DNA of 7,262 bases from Pseudomonadota bacterium. Its GTDB lineage: Bacteria; Pseudomonadota; Gammaproteobacteria; Steroidobacterales; Steroidobacteraceae. Below the pieces are notes generated by a model. That model was not told the origin of the DNA, made no database searches, and saw only the letters and a list, made by a program, of their open reading frames with translations. Both the position numbers and the translations under genes were made by a program. Shown here in pieces: positions 1 through 5,526 of the stretch; the first letter of the stretch is position 1; each line of letters starts with the position of its first letter. Where the stretch lies: positions 1 to 7,262 of the forward strand of contig JAEYXD010000007.1 of NCBI GenBank assembly GCA_023428645.1, in the 5' to 3' direction.

Positions 1-429
1 GATGCATATCTCGTTCGATGCGGACGGTCCGCCGTTCGCGGTCGCTGACGCGAATTCAGCAATGCGGGGCGGATCGAGATGGCGCGCGATTTTGACCTAT
101 GCGCGCCGGGGAATCACGATGCACGCGAGGAATCGCTCGCGGATCACGTCGTTGCGGCCACGACCGCCAAAGCCGTCGCACCGAGCCGGGCGGGCGGCAA
201 CTCTCGCGGCTCATCCAAACGCTGAAGATCGATTGAGCGAAAGAGTTCGATCGGACCGCATGGATTGCATGGCGGGGCGCGAGCGCGCGCAGCGGCGGCG
301 CGTATTTGGACGCGCGCGGCGCGGACCGCGCCAGCCCGCGCCATGGCAGTGTGTGATCGCCGTCGCGTCCAGCTTCGCCGGGCAAGGTGTCAGCTTGCGG
401 CGACTGCGATCATCCCGCACTATCCGCGC
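1..429. other. Left-edge region without a convincing gene
   Basis: I see no supportable gene here. The open frames on both strands are arginine- and alanine-rich translations typical of non-coding frames in GC-rich DNA. The only mildly protein-like stretch is plus frame 1 from about 49 to 225, which ends at a TGA (223-225). It has no start codon of its own and an in-frame stop just before it at 46-48, so at most it is a decayed gene tail. The region should contain the transporter promoter, but I found no clear -35/-10 pair. Confidence 0.45.
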
Positions 430-1845
430 GTGCTGAAAGAACAGGCCGCAGCCTCGCCGACGCTCTCGTCGAACTTCTTCAGAAAGCAAGATGTTAAGGA
501 AGAGACGGTTGCGAACCTGAATCGGATTGGTATTGCGTTCGCGTTGGGAGCGATGGGCCTCGCGGCCACGACGCAAGCCGTCACGATCCTCCTGTTGCGC
601 TTCCTCACGGACAGCCTCGCCGTCTCCGCGGCCATCGCGAGCCTCGTCATTGCGGCCGCGCATTGCTACGACGCCCTCATCGATCCCGTCGTGGGACATG
701 CCAGCGACCGCAGCCCCACTCGCTGGGGACGGCGACGACCCTATTTGCTGGCCGGCGCACTTTGGATGCCGATTGCCCTGATCGCGCTGTTTCACATCCC
801 CGGCGCGCTCGGCGCCGGCGCGCTCATCGCCTATCTCGCCGTCGGGTTGCTCGTGCTCGCGACCGCCTCGTCGATGTTCAAGGTCCCGTACGCCGCGCTC
901 TCCGTCGAGGTCTGCTCCAACTATCACGAGCGCTCACGGATCATGGCCTATCGCGTCTTCGGCGGCTCCATCGGCCTGATGCTCGGCTCGACGGTGCCGG
1001 CGTGGATGCTGGCCAGCTCGGGCGCGCACCGCGCCGCTTACGGTGACATGGCGCGCACGATGGCGGTCATCGTGGCGCTCTGCTGCCTCGTCGGGACGCT
1101 GCTGATGCCGAAGGAAGACGCCGGCGTGACGGCGCCCGCCCGCCACACGCTGCGCCAATATGCGCGTATCGCGTGGGACAACGTGCCGTTTCGAATCGCC
1201 TGCGCGGCCCATGCGTGCTTCATGGTCGGCGTCGCCTCCGCGGCCTCTTCCAACGCCTATTTCACGCGCTACGTGCTCGGCGCGTCGGACTCCTGGCTCG
1301 GGGCGTTCTACATCATCATGGTGGTCGCAAGCCTGGTGTCGGTGCCGATCTGGCTCAAGGCGACGCTGAGATTCGACAAGAAGCCCACGTATCTCTTCGC
1401 GCTTGCGTTCTATGGACTGACGCATCTGTCATGGCTCTTGTCCGGCCCCGACGAGCCGCTCGAGCTGCGCTGCCTGCGCGTGCTGCTCATCGGCATCGCG
1501 ACCGGGGGTGTGATGCTGCTCGCCTACTCGATCACTGCCGATGTGATTCATTACGACGCCTTGCGCAGCGGCCAACGCCGCGAAGGCGCGCTCTGCGGCA
1601 TTCAAAGCGTCATCGATCGCGCCTTCTCGGTCGTCGGCGTTGCGAGCATCGGCGTGCTGCTGACCGCATTCGGCTATCTCGCTTCCGACGACACCACCGT
1701 CAGCGTGCAGCCCGACAGCGCGATCGCGGGGATCTACATCGCGTTCGCGGTCGTACCCGCGATCAGCTGCCTGATCAGCATGGCGATCCTGTCGAAATAC
1801 GATCTGACGGCGGAGATGCTGCGCGAAGACGCGAGCGCGGACTAG
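430..1845 (+). CDS. GPH-family (glycoside-pentoside-hexuronide:cation symporter type) MFS transporter
   Basis: This is a polytopic inner-membrane transporter of about 450-470 residues with roughly twelve hydrophobic segments, the usual size for the GPH branch of the major facilitator superfamily. The best signature is at about nt 670-750: DALIDPVVG, then SDRS, then RWGRRRPY. This matches the conserved D-x-DP-x-x-G...SDR...RWGRRRP loop between helices 2 and 3. A second family-like stretch, VPYAALSVEV, lies near nt 885-915. Known GPH members carry sugars or glycosides with H+ or Na+, but many proteobacterial relatives have unknown substrates. It is convergent with the FMN-binding gene, with a 22-nt gap. 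The start is uncertain. The frame is open back to an ATG at 265, but homologous-looking sequence begins only near nt 510-530. I chose the GTG at 430, which lacks a clear ribosome binding site. Family assignment is firm; substrate is unknown. Confidence 0.85.
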   Translation: MLKEQAAASPTLSSNFFRKQDVKEETVANLNRIGIAFALGAMGLAATTQAVTILLLRFLTDSLAVSAAIASLVIAAAHCYDALIDPVVGHASDRSPTRWGRRRPYLLAGALWMPIALIALFHIPGALGAGALIAYLAVGLLVLATASSMFKVPYAALSVEVCSNYHERSRIMAYRVFGGSIGLMLGSTVPAWMLASSGAHRAAYGDMARTMAVIVALCCLVGTLLMPKEDAGVTAPARHTLRQYARIAWDNVPFRIACAAHACFMVGVASAASSNAYFTRYVLGASDSWLGAFYIIMVVASLVSVPIWLKATLRFDKKPTYLFALAFYGLTHLSWLLSGPDEPLELRCLRVLLIGIATGGVMLLAYSITADVIHYDALRSGQRREGALCGIQSVIDRAFSVVGVASIGVLLTAFGYLASDDTTVSVQPDSAIAGIYIAFAVVPAISCLISMAILSKYDLTAEMLREDASAD

Positions 1846-1867
1846 GTTCCGCGTCGCGTGCCCGTCG

Positions 1868-2395
1868 TCAGCTCTGCTCGGGTAGAAAGCGCGCGTGAAT
1901 GGCGAGAATCTTCTTCACGCCTTCGATGATGTGAATGCTGGAGAACGTCGCGCCCGAGAGGATCGGCGCCGCGCCGCGCACGTCCCATTTGCCGTGCGTC
2001 TGGCGACCGAGCTGCGCGCGCCATTGCGGCGTGAAGATGTCGCAAAAGCCCTCGGCGCACGTGAGCAGCTCGATGCCGCGAACCTTGCCGTCGGGCGTGA
2101 CCGCCACGACGTACGTGACCACGTCATTGAGACCGAACACCTGATCGAGGAACAGCCAGCCGCCGTCCGCGGCCCGCCATGCCTTGAAGGCCGGCCGCAT
2201 CGCGGGGACCTTGTACTCCTCCTTCAAGCGCTTGAATTGTTCAGGCGTGAGCTTGAAGTCCGCCGGCACGAGCTTCTGACCGGGGAACAGTCGCTGCTGA
2301 ACCGCTTCGAGCGTTTGGTACTGGTCGGCGAAAGAAACGGCCGGCTGGCTCAACGCCAGCACGGCCGCAGGGACAAGGAGAAAGCGGGCGCGCAT
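1868..2395 (-). CDS. Exported FMN-binding-domain protein, probable covalently flavinylated electron carrier
   Basis: This 175-residue protein has a Sec-type signal peptide: MRAR, a hydrophobic core at residues 5-20, and probable cleavage after SFA at 21-23. The mature part matches the FMN_bind domain found in RnfG, NqrC and related proteins. The key feature is SGATFSS at residues 147-153. In this family ApbE links FMN through a phosphoester to the Thr of SGAT, here T150. The Asp usually found just before that motif (D-x-x-SGAT) is Pro144 here. Two cysteines, C113 and C118, lie in LLTCAEGFCDI and could form a disulfide. The gene starts 10 nt after the methyltransferase stop, has only a weak ribosome binding site, and is probably translationally coupled to it. 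An ApbE gene lies 1.7 kb away. I infer a periplasmic one-FMN relay between a membrane cytochrome and an exported flavoenzyme. The domain call is confident; the partners are inferred. Confidence 0.85.
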   Translation of the reverse strand: MRARFLLVPAAVLALSQPAVSFADQYQTLEAVQQRLFPGQKLVPADFKLTPEQFKRLKEEYKVPAMRPAFKAWRAADGGWLFLDQVFGLNDVVTYVVAVTPDGKVRGIELLTCAEGFCDIFTPQWRAQLGRQTHGKWDVRGAAPILSGATFSSIHIIEGVKKILAIHARFLPEQS

Positions 2396-2405
2396 GGCCG
2401 TGCGA

Positions 2406-3620
2406 CTACGCCTTGACGAAGTGGCGGGCGCCGAAGCCCTGCAGAACGGGCTTGGTGTCCTTCATGAACTTGAAGCCGCGCGAGGCGATTTCCTGATTGA
2501 AGTCCAGGTAGGCAAATTCCATACGCCACAGCTCGTTGTTCCAGCGATGGTCCTGCCACATCGCGAACATGCCTTGCGGCGTCGCCGTGCGCTGGCCCCA
2601 GGTGATGAAGTCCACCGGGTAGTACACGCCACCGCGGCGCGTGAGCCGACGCGCTTCCTCGATCACCTTCAGCGTCGTCGCCGCCGGCATCTCGTGGTGC
2701 GCGATGTAGCTCGTCACGATGTCGAAGTAGCCGTCCGGGAACTGCGTGTCCTGCGCCAGACGCTGCGCGAAGTTCGCGCCCACGTTCAGGTTGTTCGCAC
2801 GCATGTGACCATAGCGCAGCATCGGCGCGCCGATGTCCACGCCCCACACTTCCGCATCCGGGAAGCGCTCCTTCAGCGCCACCGTGAACTGACCGATACC
2901 GCAGCCGTAGTCCAGAATGCGACGCACCTTGCCGTCGGCCGGAATCGGCAGCTTCTCCACCGCGCTCTTGTGGATCTGGTCCTGTTCGTTGTGCATGCGC
3001 GTGCCGATGTAGAAGCTGTTCGTGCCGTAGTGATACGTGTGGCCCGCGAACGGATCGCCCACGTAGCCGCCCGGCTGAATGTGAATCTCGTGACGGCACT
3101 CGTCGGGGACCTTCATGCTCGGCACCAACTCCAGCTTGCCGGGGCCGACCTTGTCCGCCGCTTCCATCTGCGAGAGATAGAAGTCCTCGTGCGCATGGTG
3201 ATGATCCAGCAGCGCCTTCCACATCATGCGCTGGTTCGTCAGCCAGGCCTTCGAGGCCATCGTGATCGCCGGATCCTTGTCGATGAACGCGCGCAGCTGC
3301 TCCGCCGTCATCTCGCTTGCCGGGTCGACGCCCTCGGTCTCCAGCAGCCGATTGAACGCGGCTTGCGAGGCCGTGCGCAGCGCCTTGTTATGTACCAAGC
3401 GAAAGCCGATCGAGAAGTCGTGCTGCCCTTCCAGGTGCAACGACCCCAGACGGGCCATCCGGCCTTCCACACCACGCGGGTATTTCTCGAGCATCGCGTT
3501 GATCTTTCCGCTCGCTGCCGCGACCTGCTTCTCCGTCGCTTCCGCCAGCTGCCATTTGAATGTGCCTGCGACGACAGCCGATGCCGTGGCCGCTCCGAAC
3601 AATTGACGACGATCGATCAT
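2406..3620 (-). CDS. Class I SAM-dependent methyltransferase-fold protein with a Tat signal (copy 1)
   Basis: This 404-residue protein has two parts. The N-terminus is a classical twin-arginine signal: DRRQLFG at residues 3-9, a mildly hydrophobic Ala/Val-rich core to about 21, and a possible AEA cleavage site at 26-28. A helical region to about 225 includes a His cluster (DHHHAHED, 139-146) and a glycine/aromatic-rich stretch at 183-206; I do not recognise it. Residues 230-335 form a class I methyltransferase core: motif I DYGCGIG (237-243), the acidic residue after beta-2 in VWGVDIG (D262), FPDGYFDIV (294-302), and the RRGGVYYPVDF strand (328-338). The SAM site therefore looks intact. The start has a GCGGAG ribosome binding site 9 nt upstream. 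It sits between a small unknown gene (36-nt gap) and the FMN-binding gene (10-nt gap). The fold is secure; substrate and location are not. The Tat-like N-terminus could be an uncleaved anchor. Confidence 0.82.
   Translation of the reverse strand: MIDRRQLFGAATASAVVAGTFKWQLAEATEKQVAAASGKINAMLEKYPRGVEGRMARLGSLHLEGQHDFSIGFRLVHNKALRTASQAAFNRLLETEGVDPASEMTAEQLRAFIDKDPAITMASKAWLTNQRMMWKALLDHHHAHEDFYLSQMEAADKVGPGKLELVPSMKVPDECRHEIHIQPGGYVGDPFAGHTYHYGTNSFYIGTRMHNEQDQIHKSAVEKLPIPADGKVRRILDYGCGIGQFTVALKERFPDAEVWGVDIGAPMLRYGHMRANNLNVGANFAQRLAQDTQFPDGYFDIVTSYIAHHEMPAATTLKVIEEARRLTRRGGVYYPVDFITWGQRTATPQGMFAMWQDHRWNNELWRMEFAYLDFNQEIASRGFKFMKDTKPVLQGFGARHFVKA
2415..2558 (-). repeat. Direct repeat, left copy (3' end of methyltransferase copy 1)
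   Basis: These 144 bp match 7119-7262 in the same orientation with one difference, C at 2439 against T at 7143. The difference is a synonymous change in a Gln codon. The repeat encodes the last ~48 residues of the methyltransferase except the final residues, where the copies diverge (VKA here, VRA in the right copy). The right copy is cut by the window edge, so the full repeat is probably longer. Confidence 0.97.
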
Positions 3621-3629
3621 GACGAATTA

Positions 3630-3635
3630 CTCCGC
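3630..3635 (-). promoter_or_regulatory. Ribosome binding site of methyltransferase copy 1
   Basis: On the minus strand GCGGAG lies 9 nt upstream of the ATG at 3620. It supports the start that includes the twin-arginine motif, which matters because the export claim depends on this start. Confidence 0.6.
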
Positions 3636-3656
3636 AGAATGAGCTAGGTAAATGCC

Positions 3657-3998
3657 TTATCCGCGTTGAGGGAAATCGGCAGAGGCGGGACGCATCCCGT
3701 CATCACCGAGCGGGCTGAAGGTCAGATCCACGAAACGGTCGCGGTCGCGCTCCCATGCCGCGGCCTCTTCAGCCGAAGGCTGATACTGCTCGATCATCTC
3801 GTGCGTGATGCCCTTCTGGGCCATGACGGCTTCGATCACCTTCAAGCGCCGCTGCGTCGCCCACAGCTCGGTGCCGAGCGCGATCATGCAGCTCACGACC
3901 TTGTCGATGCTCGAGTTGCCGAGCAAGACGGCGTTCGCGATGTCCGTCGGAATCGCCTCGACGGTGTAGGTCTGTCGATTCTTAGCAGGTCCACTCAT
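3657..3998 (-). CDS. Small helical protein of unknown function, first gene of the methyltransferase/FMN-binding operon
   Basis: I do not recognise this 113-residue protein. The frame is open further upstream to 4115, but the ATG at 3998 is preceded by a strong AAGGAGAG Shine-Dalgarno sequence, so I use that start. There is no signal peptide or membrane segment. Residues 13-62 look largely helical (AIPTDIANAVLLGNS, then a Val/Ile/Leu-rich stretch through RLKVIEAVMAQKG). A Glu/Arg-rich helix follows at about 75-90 (PSAEEAAAWERDRDRF), and the tail is Pro/Gly-rich. The single cysteine is C37. The gene ends 36 nt before the methyltransferase start and is almost certainly co-transcribed with it and the FMN-binding gene. 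By context it may be a cytosolic partner, chaperone or assembly factor for the Tat-exported methyltransferase, but that is only a suggestion. Confidence 0.75.
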   Translation of the reverse strand: MSGPAKNRQTYTVEAIPTDIANAVLLGNSSIDKVVSCMIALGTELWATQRRLKVIEAVMAQKGITHEMIEQYQPSAEEAAAWERDRDRFVDLTFSPLGDDGMRPASADFPQRG

Positions 3999-4100
3999 GA
4001 AACTCTCCTTCACTCGTTGACTCCCGCGCACAGATGTCACGGTTGCAAGCCCTGTGAAGCAAGCTAACATCCCGGCCCAGAACTGACGAGATCGCTCGAC
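3999..4100. promoter_or_regulatory. Divergent intergenic region, probable promoters for both operons
   Basis: This is the only gap between divergent genes in the window, so it should carry the promoter of the minus-strand operon (small protein, methyltransferase, FMN-binding protein) and that of the apbE/cytochrome pair. Within it, 4043-4062 starts with TTGC and ends with GCAA, giving a weak inverted repeat with only the outer four bases and little else matching. It could be an operator but is not strong. I found no convincing sigma-70 -35/-10 pair on either strand. Confidence 0.4.
4003..4010 (-). promoter_or_regulatory. Strong ribosome binding site that fixes the start of the small protein
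   Basis: On the minus strand AAGGAGAG ends 4 nt before the ATG at 3998. It favours this start over the longer open frame beginning at 4115, whose N-terminal 39 codons would run through the divergent promoter region. Confidence 0.8.
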
Positions 4101-5003
4101 GTGAGAAATAGTCATTGCGATTCACGAGACGCATCTCGTGTGGATCGCGCCCGCCCGCAGCTGGGAACACTCGTAAAAATCAGCGTCGCGGGCGTCGAGG
4201 AAGACGCGGCCCACACGGCGATCGACGGTGCTTTCGCCACGATCGACACGCTGCATGCGTTGATGAGTTTCCATGAATTCGGCAGCGACGTGTCGCGCCT
4301 CAATCGCGAGGCATCGGTTGCGCCCGTCGCGATCGATCCGCACACTGCGAACGTGCTGCGCGCGGCGCTCGAGATTTCGGCCGCGTGCGACGGCATCTTC
4401 GACGTGACGATCGCGCCGCTGCTCGTCGGCTGGGGACTGCTGCCAGCCCCGCGCGGCGCGCCCGCGCCCGACCCTGGCGCGAGCTGGCGCGACATCGAGT
4501 TCATCGACGCGACGCGGATACGCTTCCGCCGCCCGCTGTGGATCGATCTCGGCGGCATCGCCAAGGGCTACGCCGTTGACACGGCAATGGCGCACATGAG
4601 CTTGCCGCCCGCGGTGCAATGCCACGTGAATGCGGGCGGCGATGCGCGCGTCGAAGGACCGCGCAGCGAGCAGGTGTTGTTACAGGTTCCTGGACATACG
4701 ACCGATGAGATTCCGATGATCGAGCTCGCCTCCGGCAGCATTGCGAGCAGCAGCCGCAGACTCGCGCCGCGGCCCGAGCCCGGGCAGCCGCCGCAACCGC
4801 ACGTTCACGGCATCGAGCGCCGCGCCGTCGGCGAGGGCCGCTTCGTCTCGGTGCTCGCGAAGCACTGCATCGTCGCCGATGCCCTGACGAAGATCGTGCT
4901 CGCCGCGGGCACGGCCGCCGCAGCGACGCTCAGCGCCTTCGAGGCGCAGGCATTCCTATTCGACCCACGCAATGGATGGCGCAGCTTTGGATACGAACTT
5001 TGA
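4101..5003 (+). CDS. apbE: ApbE-family FAD:protein FMN transferase
   Basis: This enzyme transfers FMN from FAD to a Thr or Ser of target proteins such as NqrC, RnfG and other FMN_bind proteins, using Mg2+. The 300-residue product carries the ApbE landmarks in order: LGTLVKI near residue 21, MSFHEFGSDVSRLN (55-68), FDVTIAPLL (100-108), IDLGGIAKGYAVD (148-160), NAGGDAR (177-183), SGSIASSS (211-218), and VADALTK (258-264) with the Mg-binding Asp260 and Thr263. The start is a GTG at 4101; an upstream in-frame stop lies at 4065. A second GTG at 4140 would still keep the whole domain. Neither start gives a signal peptide or lipobox, unlike the E. coli lipoprotein form. The obvious target is the FMN_bind protein encoded at 1868-2395. 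It overlaps or abuts the next gene, suggesting translational coupling. The family call is firm. Confidence 0.92.
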   Translation: MRNSHCDSRDASRVDRARPQLGTLVKISVAGVEEDAAHTAIDGAFATIDTLHALMSFHEFGSDVSRLNREASVAPVAIDPHTANVLRAALEISAACDGIFDVTIAPLLVGWGLLPAPRGAPAPDPGASWRDIEFIDATRIRFRRPLWIDLGGIAKGYAVDTAMAHMSLPPAVQCHVNAGGDARVEGPRSEQVLLQVPGHTTDEIPMIELASGSIASSSRRLAPRPEPGQPPQPHVHGIERRAVGEGRFVSVLAKHCIVADALTKIVLAAGTAAAATLSAFEAQAFLFDPRNGWRSFGYEL

Positions 5004-5461
5004 CTTCCTCTCGACCTGCCGCGCGCGTCGGCACACTGCCCCGACGTCGACGCCTCGCCGTGTACTGGCTCAGCTTCGGTGTGTGGATCACGGGCGCGAT
5101 CTGGCTGTACTTCAAGTACTTCGTCCGCGTGACCGATGAGTTCGGCTTCGATAACGAGCATCCCCAGCAAGGTCTGTGGATGGTCGCGCACGCGTTCGTG
5201 TCGTTCGCGACGATGTGGATCTTCGGCGTGCTGTGGCCGGTACACGTGAAGGCCGGCTGGAAGAAGCGTCTGCGGCGCCCGACCGGAGGCACGCTGTGGG
5301 GCATCACGGTGTGGCTGATGCTGTCGGGATGCGCGCTGTACTACATCGGCAACGAAGCGCTGCGCTCGTGGGTGTCGGTGCTGCATTGGGCGATCGGACT
5401 CGGCGCCCTCATCGTCTTTCTGCTCCACTTCCGCAAGAGCGCCGCCGCGGCCGCGGAGTGA
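4976..5461 (+). CDS. Small four-helix membrane protein, probable b-type cytochrome
   Basis: This 161-residue protein has four hydrophobic segments at about residues 28-48, 67-88, 105-124 and 134-152, after a basic N-terminus (RRRR, 23-26). Histidines sit near the ends of helices 2 and 4: H72 and H90, and H137 and H151. The 13-residue gap between H137 and H151 is typical of helices that ligate two b hemes, so a diheme quinol-oxidising membrane subunit is plausible. I cannot name the exact family; it resembles small cytochrome b or DUF4405-like proteins. The first ATG overlaps the end of apbE by 28 nt. A TTG at 5000, whose bases overlap the apbE stop in a TTGA arrangement, is an alternative start and leaves all helices intact. 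Coupling to apbE suggests it feeds electrons to the flavinylated carrier. Membrane topology is well supported; heme binding is inferred. Confidence 0.7.
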   Translation: MAQLWIRTLTSSRPAARVGTLPRRRRLAVYWLSFGVWITGAIWLYFKYFVRVTDEFGFDNEHPQQGLWMVAHAFVSFATMWIFGVLWPVHVKAGWKKRLRRPTGGTLWGITVWLMLSGCALYYIGNEALRSWVSVLHWAIGLGALIVFLLHFRKSAAAAAE

Positions 5462-5473
5462 GCCGGAATGAAA

Positions 5474-5505
5474 AAGGGCGCCGCACGCGAACGTGCGGCG
5501 CCCTT
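5474..5505. terminator. Hairpin terminator between the convergent cytochrome and FAD-enzyme genes
   Basis: A perfect 14-bp stem (5474-5487 pairing with 5492-5505) closes a CGAA tetraloop. It starts 12 nt after the cytochrome stop and ends 21 nt before the FAD-enzyme stop. On the minus strand the stem is followed by five T residues, a standard intrinsic terminator for the FAD-enzyme gene. On the plus strand the trailing sequence is CTTCTC, a weaker T-tract, so it probably also works in that direction but less efficiently. Confidence 0.9.
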
Positions 5506-5526
5506 CTCATCGAGCGGCGATCGAAA

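Noticed and set aside
211..927. A 238-codon minus-strand open frame opposite the transporter start
   Set aside because: It is dominated by Arg, Gly, Asp and Glu, has no recognisable fold, and overlaps the conserved GPH loop on the other strand.
2394..3647. A 417-codon plus-strand open frame opposite the methyltransferase
   Set aside because: It is His/Arg/Val-rich with no domain signature and is antisense to a gene with clear motifs. Long antisense frames are expected in GC-rich DNA.
4043..4062. TTGC...GCAA element as a defined transcription-factor operator
   Set aside because: Only the outer four bases are symmetrical, no regulator gene is in the window, and a match this short is expected by chance.
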